From Deinococcus cellulosilyticus NBRC 106333 = KACC 11606 (lineage in GTDB: Bacteria; Deinococcota; Deinococci; Deinococcales; Deinococcaceae), in the NCBI RefSeq assembly GCF_007990775.1, contig NZ_BJXB01000001.1, positions 248,001 through 312,000 on the forward strand: a stretch of DNA of 64,000 nt, written 5' to 3'. The notes under the pieces were generated by a model. The model saw nothing but the letters and a program-made list of their open reading frames with translations, did no database searches and had not been told where the DNA came from. This document shows, in pieces, positions 34,667 through 42,299 of the stretch. The translations under genes were made by a program, and so were the position numbers. Positions within the stretch are counted from its first letter, which is position 1. The number at the start of each line of letters is the position of its first letter.

Positions 34667-35638
34667 ATGCAATACCGCAATTTAGGACGCACTGGCCTCA
34701 AAGTCAGCCCGCTCTGCCTGGGCACCATGAACTTCGGTCCCGAAACCACCGAGGAGGACAGTTACCAGATCATGGACGCCGCTCTGGACCGGGGCATCAA
34801 CTTCTTTGACACGGCAGATGTGTACGGCTGGAAAACCGGAGAGGGCATCACCGAACACATCATTGGACGCTGGCTGGAAAAAAACCCTGGAAAGCGGGAC
34901 CAGATTGTGCTGGCCACCAAGGTGTACGGGAAAATGGGGGAGGGTCCAAATGACCAGCGACTGTCGGCCTACCACATCCGCAAAGCCTGCGAGGACAGCC
35001 TGCGCCGCCTGAAAACAGACCGCATCGACCTGTACCAGATGCACCACATTGACCGCTCCACCCCCTGGGAGGAAATCTGGCAGGCCATGGAACAACTGGT
35101 CCGGGAAGGGAAGGTGCTGTATGTGGGCTCCAGCAATTTTGCAGGATGGAACATTGCCCAGGCCAACTCTCTGGCGGCACAGCGGCATTTCATGGGCCTG
35201 GTTTCGGAACAGAGCCTCTACAATCTCAATGCCCGCATGATTGAACTCGAAGTCATCCCCGCCTGTCAGGCTTTTGGTCTGGGCCTGATTCCCTGGAGCC
35301 CTCTGGCAGGGGGCTTGCTGGGAGGGGTGCTGCAAAAAGTCAGCGAAGGCAGACGGGCCAGCGAACGCATGCAGCAGGCCATTGAAAAACACCGTCCCCA
35401 GCTGGAACAGCACGAGGCTTTCTGCCAGGAACTGGGCCATCATCCTGCAGATGTGGCTCTGGCATGGCTGCTGCACAATCCTGCAGTCACCGCTCCCATC
35501 ATTGGCCCCAGGACCCTGGAGCAACTGGAAGGCAACCTGAAAGCCCTGGACATCACCCTGGATGAGGCGGCCCTGAAACGCCTGGATGAGATCTGGCCCG
35601 GTCCTGGAGGTCAGGCCCCTGAAGCCTACGCCTGGTAA
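34667..35638 (+). CDS. Aldo/keto reductase
   Basis: This 323-residue protein matches the aldo/keto reductase barrel. GINFFDTADVYG carries the catalytic Asp and Tyr, VLATKVYGKM the Lys, and LYQMHHIDRSTPW the His of the tetrad. The C-terminal NADP-binding region includes PIIGPRTLEQLEGNL. It would reduce sugars or other carbonyls with NADPH. The ATG at 34667 follows AAAGGAG. A palindrome terminator lies 23 bases after the stop. It is divergent from the sugar-sensing GGDEF gene. Confidence 0.92.
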   Translation: MQYRNLGRTGLKVSPLCLGTMNFGPETTEEDSYQIMDAALDRGINFFDTADVYGWKTGEGITEHIIGRWLEKNPGKRDQIVLATKVYGKMGEGPNDQRLSAYHIRKACEDSLRRLKTDRIDLYQMHHIDRSTPWEEIWQAMEQLVREGKVLYVGSSNFAGWNIAQANSLAAQRHFMGLVSEQSLYNLNARMIELEVIPACQAFGLGLIPWSPLAGGLLGGVLQKVSEGRRASERMQQAIEKHRPQLEQHEAFCQELGHHPADVALAWLLHNPAVTAPIIGPRTLEQLEGNLKALDITLDEAALKRLDEIWPGPGGQAPEAYAW

Positions 35639-35661
35639 AGCCACATGCTGATTTTCCCTTT

Positions 35662-35697
35662 AAACCCTTTTGCTGCGCCGGCGCAGCAAAAGGGTTT
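35662..35697. repeat. GC-rich perfect palindrome, copy C (terminator-like)
   Basis: A perfect 36-bp palindrome sharing the 20-bp core of copies A and B. The outer arms (AAACCCTT / AAGGGTTT) differ from copy B but remain complementary, and a T-run follows, as in a terminator after the aldo/keto reductase gene. Confidence 0.8.
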
Positions 35698-35962
35698 TTC
35701 CTCTCCCAGACAAATTTTTCAGATGTTCCTTTTCTGCCGAATTTCTGGTCAGAAACCCACAGAGCCTGCCCGAATCAGGTCCCTTTCAGCCCCATAAGGG
35801 GTCTCCCTGTTGTGCGTTGCTGCCAATCGTAAGACTTGTTCATGTCTGGAAACCGACTCCAGCCTACCCTGAAGGCACTGATCAACACATGTGTGTCAGC
35901 ACCGACACGTGCCTGAAGCTCTCAGGGACACTCAAAACCTTTTTCTGCAAAGGAGCGAGACC

Positions 35963-36214
35963 ATGACCAATCAGAATGGTGGCAATCAAAACGGCAATCA
36001 GGGTGGACAGACCGGAGGCCAGGGCGGCAGCAATGGCAACACCGACACAGGCATTGGTGGTGGACAGCACGGCAGCAATGGAGACCAGGGCAGTGGAACT
36101 GGCATCGGTGGAGGCACCGGGGGCCAGTCCGGAGGTCAGCAAGGTGGGAACAGTGGGGGTCAGGGTGGAGGCCAGGGCAACAACAGTGGCAGTGGAAGCC
36201 AGGGACCCCAGTAA
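35963..36214 (+). CDS. Gly/Gln/Asn-rich low-complexity protein
   Basis: This 83-residue protein starts with MTNQNGGNQNGN and is made almost only of G, Q, N, S and T, with no hydrophobic core. AAAGGAG lies seven bases before the ATG at 35963. It is plausibly a disordered or prion-like protein, or a stress-protecting hydrophilin. The composition is unlike all its neighbours. Nothing in the sequence names a function; a cell-surface or desiccation role in this group is only a guess. Confidence 0.6.
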   Translation: MTNQNGGNQNGNQGGQTGGQGGSNGNTDTGIGGGQHGSNGDQGSGTGIGGGTGGQSGGQQGGNSGGQGGGQGNNSGSGSQGPQ

Positions 36215-36231
36215 TCAAGCCAGCAAACTCA

Positions 36232-36251
36232 GGAGGCTGTCTTCAGCCTCC
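36232..36251. terminator. GC-rich hairpin after the Gly/Gln-rich gene
   Basis: GGAGGCTG and CAGCCTCC form an 8-bp stem with a 4-base loop. It lies between two convergent genes. A weak T-rich stretch follows. Confidence 0.55.
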
Positions 36252-36270
36252 GCTTTCCTGAAAAACATCC

Positions 36271-36702
36271 TTACTGGATCACACCCAGCTGGCGCATCAG
36301 GGTGAGGTCGTCGGTCTGTCTCCAGTGGGCCACAATCTGGCCCTCCCTGATCCATTCGATCTGGAACTGCTGCACACGGACCTGCTGGCCCGTCGGGGCA
36401 ATGCCAAAAAAATCTCCCAGGTGGGTCCCGGTCATGTGCACCCGCACAGCAACCTTTGTGCCAGTGACCACCAGATCCTGGATTTCATAGTGCAGGTCTG
36501 GAAAGGCCTGGCGCATGGCAGCGACAATGGGCCTGAGGCCTGCCGGACCGGGAACGGGATCGGGAATGCTGGAACTGTGGTTCTGGTAGTCCGGAGCCAT
36601 GATCTCATCAAGCACGTCAAGGTGTCCCTGGTTCCAGACCTCTTCGAAGTAGCGGTGAATCAGGTGCTCTGCCACGGAAGTTGCATCAAGGGTCTTTTGC
36701 AT
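36271..36702 (-). CDS. SnoaL-like ester cyclase family protein
   Basis: This 143-residue protein fits the SnoaL-like fold: HRYFEEVWNQGHLDVLDEIMAPDYQNH opens it, and FPDLHYEIQDLVVTGTKVAVRVHMTGTHLGDFFGI and HWRQTDDLTLMRQLGV are family signatures. Members include polyketide cyclases and many proteins of unknown activity. The ATG at 36702 lies seven bases after TATCAT on this strand, so the message is probably leaderless. It is divergent from an XRE regulator, with overlapping -10 boxes. The substrate is unknown. Confidence 0.85.
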   Translation of the reverse strand: MQKTLDATSVAEHLIHRYFEEVWNQGHLDVLDEIMAPDYQNHSSSIPDPVPGPAGLRPIVAAMRQAFPDLHYEIQDLVVTGTKVAVRVHMTGTHLGDFFGIAPTGQQVRVQQFQIEWIREGQIVAHWRQTDDLTLMRQLGVIQ

Positions 36703-36708
36703 GGCCTG

Positions 36709-36715
36709 TATGATA
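36709..36715. promoter_or_regulatory. Overlapping divergent -10 boxes
   Basis: TATGATA serves both strands: TATGAT on the plus strand (for the GTG at 36724) and TATCAT on the minus strand (for the ATG at 36702). Only one polymerase could occupy it at a time. Confidence 0.55.
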
Positions 36716-36723
36716 GAGGCAAG

Positions 36724-37620
36724 GTGAACAGGCAAGAAGACACCAGCTTATCGTGGGATCTCCACTCCCAGTCTGAACCTCAAAACAGGCACACTGCACT
36801 GGCAGCCTTTCTGAAAATGAAGCGTCAGAAGCTTTCTCCTGCACAGGCAGGGCTTCCTCTGACCGCACGCCGCCGAACCCCGGGTCTCAGGCGTGAGGAG
36901 GTGGCTGAGCTCGCCGGAATCAGCACCGCCTGGTACACGTATCTGGAGCAGGGAAGAGAGGTGCAGGCCTCAGAAGAGGCCATGGAACGCATTGCCCTGG
37001 CCCTGCAGTTGACCGCCAGCGAGAAAGCCCACCTGCTGCAACTCGCCCTGCCTCCCCGCATCCACCCTGAATTGCCCACTTCCATCCCAGCAAGTCTGCA
37101 GAGCACTCTGGATGGCCTGGATCTCCAGCCGGCTTTTGTGGTGGATGGCCTGATGAATGTTCTGGCCTGGAACGGTTCCTCAGCAGCCCTGTTCCTGGAC
37201 TTTTCTGATCTCAGGGGCATCAAGCGCAATTTGCTGCATTACGTGATGACCCATCCAGCCCTCAAAGAAATGTACCAGGACTGGGAAGGCAACGCCCGTC
37301 GCCTGATTGCGCAATTTCGCAGAGGAAGTGCCCTTTACCAGGACACGGAAGCATTTCAGACCTTGATTCAGGCTCTGAAAAAGAGCAGTCCAGAATTTGG
37401 CCTCTGGTGGCCTCTGCAAGATGTGGCCGATCCGGGCTCGGGGATCAAACTCCTGCACCACAGGTCAGCAGGGGAGATGCGTTTTCAGTACACCTCCCTC
37501 AGCTGTGATGATGACCCCAGGCTCACCCTGTTCATTCACATCCCACTCGATGGGCAGACCCGCCAGGGACTTCAGCAACTGATCGAAAAGAGGACACTTA
37601 ATCTGCAGAAGCAGGTTTGA
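36724..37620 (+). CDS. XRE-family regulator of the MmyB type
   Basis: This 298-residue protein has an N-terminal helix-turn-helix (GLRREEVAELAGISTAWYTYLEQG) and the MmyB-like C-terminal domain (AFVVDGLMNVLAWNGSSAALF; LIAQFR), which in relatives binds small ligands. I chose GTG 36724 because HTALAAFLKMKRQ must be included for a normal family start, and GAGG precedes it closely. It probably controls the divergent SnoaL-like gene. Its last 23 bases overlap the convergent cupin regulator gene. Confidence 0.82.
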   Translation: MNRQEDTSLSWDLHSQSEPQNRHTALAAFLKMKRQKLSPAQAGLPLTARRRTPGLRREEVAELAGISTAWYTYLEQGREVQASEEAMERIALALQLTASEKAHLLQLALPPRIHPELPTSIPASLQSTLDGLDLQPAFVVDGLMNVLAWNGSSAALFLDFSDLRGIKRNLLHYVMTHPALKEMYQDWEGNARRLIAQFRRGSALYQDTEAFQTLIQALKKSSPEFGLWWPLQDVADPGSGIKLLHHRSAGEMRFQYTSLSCDDDPRLTLFIHIPLDGQTRQGLQQLIEKRTLNLQKQV

Positions 37621-38182
37621 TGTCCATCACCAGCAGGAAATCACAGGGTTCGTCAAAAGGATTGGCGTAAATGTGTTCCTGATCGGCCTCGTAGTAGAGC
37701 GAGTCTCCCTCATGGAGGGTATGGTCGGTGCCGTTCAGGACCGTCACCATGCTTCCTTTCAGCATCACCATGTATTCTCTGGACCCTCTGGCATGGGGGG
37801 TCAGTGGAAGCCCTCTGTAGCCGGGTTCCAGCGTCACCTGAATCAGGGTCAGTTCATTGCGAGGCAGCAGGGGAGAGAGGATGCGACTGGTGACACCAGG
37901 GCTGTGGTACAGGGCCTGATGGTCCTTTTTGAGCAGGAACACCCGGTCTTCACGCTCTTCTTCCAGAAAGCGGGCCACGGTGGTGTCCAGGCCTGCAGCG
38001 ATGCGGCCCAGCATCACAATGGTGGGGACCTTCTGTCCACGTTCCACGTCTGAGAGCATGCTGCGACTGATGCCTGCCCGTTCTGCCAGGGTGTCCAGGG
38101 TGATGCCTCTGCGGGTGCGCTCACTGCGAATCCTGGCTCCGAGTTTCACCACATCAAGGTCATCTGGGGTCCTGTCGCTCAA
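37598..38182 (-). CDS. XRE-cupin transcriptional regulator
   Basis: This 194-residue protein joins an N-terminal helix-turn-helix (ITLDTLAERAGISRSMLSDVERG) to a C-terminal cupin (LTPHARGSREYMVMLKG; LHEGDSLYYEADQEHIYANP). The cupin would sense a small ligand or metal. The start is a TTG at 38182 that overlaps the stop of the RidA gene (TTGA), with AGAAGG upstream, so the two genes are coupled. It may repress the RidA promoter. The 3' end overlaps the convergent MmyB-type gene. Confidence 0.85.
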   Translation of the reverse strand: MSDRTPDDLDVVKLGARIRSERTRRGITLDTLAERAGISRSMLSDVERGQKVPTIVMLGRIAAGLDTTVARFLEEEREDRVFLLKKDHQALYHSPGVTSRILSPLLPRNELTLIQVTLEPGYRGLPLTPHARGSREYMVMLKGSMVTVLNGTDHTLHEGDSLYYEADQEHIYANPFDEPCDFLLVMDIKPASAD

Positions 38183-38589
38183 GGGTGGCCTTCTGGAAGG
38201 ATGGCTTCCACTTCAATCTCCACCAGCATGTCGGGACTGACCAGGGCCTGAATTCCGTACATCGCAGCCACAGGTCGGATGTCCCTGAAGAATTCTCCGT
38301 GCGCCCGTCCCACTTCTTCCCAGCGGGAAATGTCCGTCACAAACATGCGGGTGCGCACCACGTGTTTCAGCTCAATGCCTGCCCGACTCAGGGCAGTCTG
38401 GATGTTTTCGAGGGTCTGTTTTGTCTGCAGGTACATGTCTCCCACACCGACGATTTGACCTGAACCGTCGGGGTTGGTCGCAGTGGTCCCGGCCACATGC
38501 ACGATGTTGCCCACCCGCACCACACGGGAGTATCCAATCACAGGTTCAAGGGGAGAAGATCCAGCGTAATTGATCCGTTCGTTCGCCAT
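38179..38589 (-). CDS. RidA-family enamine/imine deaminase
   Basis: This 136-residue protein matches the RidA/YjgF family: VVRVGNIVHVAGTTATNPDG opens the core, VVRTRMFVTDISRWEEVG carries the conserved Arg, and DMLVEIEVEAILP ends it. RidA proteins hydrolyse reactive imines from amino-acid metabolism. ATG 38589 fits the family; TATTGT lies upstream on this strand at 38609-38604. It precedes an XRE-cupin regulator and is divergent from an ATP-grasp gene, which suggests shared amino-acid related metabolism. Confidence 0.87.
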   Translation of the reverse strand: MANERINYAGSSPLEPVIGYSRVVRVGNIVHVAGTTATNPDGSGQIVGVGDMYLQTKQTLENIQTALSRAGIELKHVVRTRMFVTDISRWEEVGRAHGEFFRDIRPVAAMYGIQALVSPDMLVEIEVEAILPEGHP

Positions 38590-38637
38590 AGAGGAATTGT
38601 TCCACAATAGCGAAAACGTTTCAAGTGTCTGATTCGG

Positions 38638-38643
38638 TATGCT
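38638..38643 (+). promoter_or_regulatory. -10 box TATGCT before the GTG-started ATP-grasp gene
   Basis: TATGCT ends six bases before GTG 38650, so this gene is probably translated from a leaderless GTG. Confidence 0.55.
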
Positions 38644-38649
38644 TGAGCA

Positions 38650-39447
38650 GTGAGCCTCCGAATCCTTTATCCATGTCAGCCTTTTGATCTGAAAACCACA
38701 GACGAGCAATACCTGGAAGAAGCGCAACTGGCTGTCGCCCTGGGTTTTCAGACAGGCAGGCTATCCTTCGAAGATCTGCTGGACGGAAAGCTTAAAGTTT
38801 CTCCTCCACTGCAGGAGGGCGAAACAGTCCTGTACCGGGGATGGATGATGGAAGCAAAAACCTACCTGCTGTTCGAAACGTTGCTCAAACAGCAAGGGGT
38901 TCAGATTCTCACACCTCACGCAGCCTATCAACGCACCCATCATTTGCCTGAGTGGTATGCACTGCTTCAGGAACACACCCCAGAGACGCTTTTCTTCGCA
39001 AATGGAGAGGAGGCCGTGAAGGGTCTGGCCCACGTGTCCTGGCCCGGTTTCTTTGTCAAGGACTGGGTAAAGTCCCTCTCAACAGGTCATGGTCCTGTGG
39101 CACAAACCCCGGAGGAAATCCTGACCATTCAGTCCCAGATGATCCAGTACCGGGGCAGCATTGAAGGAGGCCTGTGCATCAGAAAACTGGAGTCCTTTCT
39201 CCCTGAAACAGAAGAGCGTTGTTTTGTTGTTCAAGGGATTCCGTATGGCAGAACGCCCTTTGTGCCAGAAGTGGTGCAGCTGGCAGCACAGACCGTGTAC
39301 AGTCCGTTTTTCTCGGTGGACGTGGTACAGAGGGACGATGGAACCCTCAGAATCGTGGAACTGGGAGATGGCCAGGTCTCTGACCTGAAGCACTGGTCTC
39401 TGGAGGAATTCAGGACCGTTCTGCAGGCTTTACCCATGCCTGGCTGA
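38650..39447 (+). CDS. ATP-grasp domain protein (DUF4343-like)
   Basis: This 265-residue protein resembles the DUF4343 ATP-grasp group. PGFFVKDWVKSLSTG is likely the lysine-bearing nucleotide-binding strand, and GTLRIVELGDGQVSDL the metal-binding strand near the C-terminus. ATP-grasp enzymes join carboxylates to amines or thiols. It starts with GTG 38650, six bases after TATGCT. It is divergent from RidA. The substrate is unknown; the family call is moderately firm. Confidence 0.75.
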   Translation: MSLRILYPCQPFDLKTTDEQYLEEAQLAVALGFQTGRLSFEDLLDGKLKVSPPLQEGETVLYRGWMMEAKTYLLFETLLKQQGVQILTPHAAYQRTHHLPEWYALLQEHTPETLFFANGEEAVKGLAHVSWPGFFVKDWVKSLSTGHGPVAQTPEEILTIQSQMIQYRGSIEGGLCIRKLESFLPETEERCFVVQGIPYGRTPFVPEVVQLAAQTVYSPFFSVDVVQRDDGTLRIVELGDGQVSDLKHWSLEEFRTVLQALPMPG

Positions 39448-39480
39448 TCGATCCACAATCAATCAGCATTTCGTAAACGC

Positions 39481-40434
39481 TTACGAGATCACGGCACCCT
39501 GGGCTTCCACCTGCTCGGTGATCTTGCGGGAAGAGTACACGTACCCCGAGAACATCAGGATGGTGACAGCTGCCATGATGATGCCCAGATAGGAGGTGGA
39601 GAAAAAGTCATACAGGCCGTGAATGATGGCTGCAAGTCCCACCCCGAACACAATCCAGGCCCGGTGCCTTTCACGGCTGTACAAAGAAAGTCCCACATAG
39701 TACCCCGCAATGCTGCTGAACATGCAGTGCAGGAAGGGCAGGGTGATGAGCCGGACCATCTGCAGGATGATGGTGTTGCCATTGTTGAGGGGTCCTCCAT
39801 AAACCAGCTGGCCAATGTCCATCAGGCGGTAGAGGTACAGGTAAGAAACCGCTTCAGCAACCCCAAAAGCCAGACCACTGATGCCCGCATAATAGGCCGC
39901 CTGCTTGAGGTCTTTTACCTCACGGAGTTTGACCACCAGGTAGACCACTGGCGCAAGTTTCACGGCCTCTTCCAGCAACCCTACACCCAGAATGAAGCCA
40001 ATGAGCCTGAACGGCGAAAAAGGAGATTCTGTGGCGGCATAAAGCCAGCTGATCACCGGAAATTTTTGCACAAAAAGAACGGTTACAATGCCCAGCAACG
40101 TGGTGAAAATCGCCACTCCCAGCGCAGCACTCCAGCGGATGCTCTGGGGTCGGACCATCAGGTGCAGGAGGTAGGCCCAGATGGCCGCAAAATACACACC
40201 AAATGCCCACCCAGAGGTCTGAATGGAAGCATTGTTTCCCAGAAAGTAATGGATTCCCAGAGGAAACAGGGCCAGCAGCAGGACCATGCGGGTCAGGGGT
40301 TGCCCAATCAGTCCTGCTTTCAGCCAGTCTGAAAAGGGAAAGAGGGCGTTATATGGAAGCGCTTTCAGATCCCGGACAAGGTCGCCAAGTTGCGACTTCG
40401 AGGGCCGGGGGGCAGGTGGAGGCAAATCATTCAT
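39481..40434 (-). CDS. PrsW-family intramembrane protease
   Basis: This 317-residue protein has about eight membrane segments and the PrsW signatures: the acidic pair in GLLEEAVKLAP, then FGVAEAVSY, LPFLHCMFSSIAGY and IIHGLYDF. PrsW is a glutamic-type intramembrane protease that cleaves anti-sigma factors in Bacillus; many homologues have unknown targets. ATG 40434 lies six bases after GGAGG. It is the last gene before the replication region, running away from it. No anti-sigma gene is adjacent. Confidence 0.85.
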   Translation of the reverse strand: MNDLPPPAPRPSKSQLGDLVRDLKALPYNALFPFSDWLKAGLIGQPLTRMVLLLALFPLGIHYFLGNNASIQTSGWAFGVYFAAIWAYLLHLMVRPQSIRWSAALGVAIFTTLLGIVTVLFVQKFPVISWLYAATESPFSPFRLIGFILGVGLLEEAVKLAPVVYLVVKLREVKDLKQAAYYAGISGLAFGVAEAVSYLYLYRLMDIGQLVYGGPLNNGNTIILQMVRLITLPFLHCMFSSIAGYYVGLSLYSRERHRAWIVFGVGLAAIIHGLYDFFSTSYLGIIMAAVTILMFSGYVYSSRKITEQVEAQGAVIS

Positions 40435-40595
40435 GGGCATCCTCCAGGGAACAGGTTTCAAATTTCAAAGCTGGTCTGATGTTTGCACAGGCACATGACA
40501 ACGGTCTGAGTTTGAGGAAACCGGAACTGACAAAGGAAATGCTGTTGCAGCAAGGAAAATGTTTGTGTTCCAGCGCAATTTTCTGCAACACAAAC

Positions 40596-40617
40596 TATCG
40601 TACCTTTTGTAGCGTTT
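40596..40617 (-). repeat. Single inverted iteron downstream of rep
   Basis: On the minus strand this reads AAACGCTACAAAAGGTACG followed by ATA, the G-variant of the iteron. It is separated from the main array by the whole rep gene. Confidence 0.85.
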
Positions 40618-40709
40618 TGAGTTGAACACTTTCCAGAACGAGAAATATCTCGATTACACTTCCCGGGAAGCATCAGCAGGCATGCCGATCCTTTCATGCC
40701 AGACATCGC

Positions 40710-40725
40710 TTAAAACGCGTTTTAA
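40710..40725. promoter_or_regulatory. Perfect 16-bp palindrome with iteron-like ends
   Basis: TTAAAACGCGTTTTAA is self-complementary. Each half contains AAAACGC, which begins the iteron, so a dimer of the initiator could bind. Role inferred. Confidence 0.55.
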
Positions 40726-40798
40726 CCCCCCTCGAATTTTTCTACATACATTTACCGCACCCCAGATTCTACAGGCATCTTGGAGAGGCTTACAGGCT

Positions 40799-42172
40799 TC
40801 AATAGAGCAATTTGCGAATGGCATCAACAAACACATTCAGCTTTTTCTGGATCACAGCGGTGCTGGCTTCCCGGATCAATTGAAAACCATCCACTTCTCC
40901 CTGAACCACAGCATCTTGCAACAGGTCATATTCCAGGGGCTTCAGGGCAGAGCGAATCAGCAGGTTGAGGGTCCGCACCACATGCTCTCCACGCTGCTCA
41001 GGGGTCATCTGGCTGTACTCCTGACGCAGGCGTTGCTGCTCGGTCTGCTCAGCGGTCGCCACCTGGCGGTCCAGTTCCAGCCTGGGGGTTTCCTGATCAA
41101 GGGCCGCCTGGTTCTCTGCGTCCAGAGCGTACTTTCCAGGATTGGTCAGCAAATCCACCAGAAACCCTGCACGGTTGCGCGGACGGAAACCGGATTTCAG
41201 CATGTTTTCCATGCGGGTGGAGGCCTCCCGCACCTGCTCCCCGTATTGCCGCACCAGATCCCGGGCACGGCTTTCTGCCACGCCATTTTCGATCAGCAGG
41301 TCCACAAATTCCTGCGAGATGGGGTAGGACAGGACCCCCTGGGCGAAAGCGTAGGTGATGTGCTGCTTTTTTCCACGTCCAGAATAAGAAACACTGGCGA
41401 GGTAACCTTTGGCGATCAGTTCTTCATGGGCAGGTTCCAGGGCCCGGCGGATGCGGTGGGCGGTGGGAAGCACCAGTTTGCACATTTCGGCCCATTCCAG
41501 CAGGTCCACCTGCAGCACCTGCACCGTTCTGGAAGGATCTTCAGGGTCCACACGCTGGGCGTCCAGCAGGCGAAAAAGCGCCCTGGTGGTGGGCTGTTCC
41601 AGGGAGCGCATGAATTGCAGGTCCAGGGGTTTGATGTAACCGGCACGGATGCTGTGCACCAGCTCCTTGGGCAACACCACCCGGATGATCGAGCGGCCAT
41701 CCAGGGTGTCTCCATCTGCAGAGGTGAATTCAATTTTTTCAACGTACCGGAAGCCCACGGTCACCCAGCGGCGCTTGGGATGGTCCCTCCAGCCTTCGGT
41801 GATCAGGTAGCTTGAGGAGTACAGGCGCAGCAAACTTTCACGTGCCAGATTGTAATACCTGACGCTGGTGCTGAGCCCGGCAGCCCGCAGCAACTGGTAG
41901 GTGGTGAACGTCAGTGCACCATCCTCAGGGCTGCCCGATTCGATGAACAGGTTGATGATGGCAGCGCTGATGTCATTGTCGATGCCGTGTGGGACACCAC
42001 CATATTCTGTTGTCCCTGCACAGACAACACGAACCACGCGTCCGTCTGTTTCGTGTTCCACTTCCCAGCGGGTGAGGTTTTCTGGAATGGTCCTTTGAAC
42101 ACTGATCAGTCCCAGGCGGGCCAGGTTCAGTTCATCAAAGCGGCGGAGGTTGATGGGTTCTTTCTTGGCCAT
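40799..42172 (-). CDS. Replication initiator protein (RepA-type)
   Basis: This 457-residue protein resembles the RepA/RPA initiators of Deinococcus plasmids: RFDELNLARLGLISVQRTIP, then DIS-AAIINLFIESGSPEDG and TYQLLRAAGLS in a first winged-helix, and a second DNA-binding part near IKPLDLQFMRSLEQPTTRALFRLLD. The C-terminal third is Glu/Gln-rich and helical. The iteron array lies directly upstream, where such proteins bind. ATG 42172 gives MAKKEPINL; the longer frame to 42289 runs through the promoter. A -10/-35 pair lies at 42223-42251. Confidence 0.85.
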   Translation of the reverse strand: MAKKEPINLRRFDELNLARLGLISVQRTIPENLTRWEVEHETDGRVVRVVCAGTTEYGGVPHGIDNDISAAIINLFIESGSPEDGALTFTTYQLLRAAGLSTSVRYYNLARESLLRLYSSSYLITEGWRDHPKRRWVTVGFRYVEKIEFTSADGDTLDGRSIIRVVLPKELVHSIRAGYIKPLDLQFMRSLEQPTTRALFRLLDAQRVDPEDPSRTVQVLQVDLLEWAEMCKLVLPTAHRIRRALEPAHEELIAKGYLASVSYSGRGKKQHITYAFAQGVLSYPISQEFVDLLIENGVAESRARDLVRQYGEQVREASTRMENMLKSGFRPRNRAGFLVDLLTNPGKYALDAENQAALDQETPRLELDRQVATAEQTEQQRLRQEYSQMTPEQRGEHVVRTLNLLIRSALKPLEYDLLQDAVVQGEVDGFQLIREASTAVIQKKLNVFVDAIRKLLY

Positions 42173-42202
42173 GACAAATGTTCGAAATCCTTTTCGCTCC
42201 CT

Positions 42203-42255
42203 GTTGTTGTTTTTATTATAAAGATATAAATACTTAAAGATTTGTTGACAACAAC
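42203..42255. promoter_or_regulatory. AT-rich element flanked by GTTGTTGT/ACAACAAC (possible unwinding element)
   Basis: A stretch of nearly pure A/T (42211-42243) lies between GTTGTTGT (42203-42210) and ACAACAAC (42248-42255). It is next to the iterons and rep promoter and may be where the strands open at replication start. Confidence 0.6.
42223..42251 (-). promoter_or_regulatory. rep promoter
   Basis: On the minus strand TTGTCA (42251-42246) and TATATC (42228-42223) are separated by 17 bases, about 50 bases before the rep ATG. It overlaps the AT-rich element. Confidence 0.6.
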
Positions 42256-42299
42256 AAGGGCGCTCCCCACCTCCGCTCCAGGACGGCAAAAATTTGCCA

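Larger units (their letters stand above)
40435..40798. other. Non-coding region beyond rep with a lone inverted iteron and palindromes
   Basis: No gene is supported. The region holds one iteron in inverted orientation (40596-40617), a GTTGCAG/CTGCAAC pair near 40543-40588, and three palindromes: CGAGA-AATA-TCTCG (40639-40652), CTTCCCGGGAAG (40659-40670) and TTAAAACGCGTTTTAA (40710-40725). The last contains the left part of the iteron in both directions. Confidence 0.7.
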
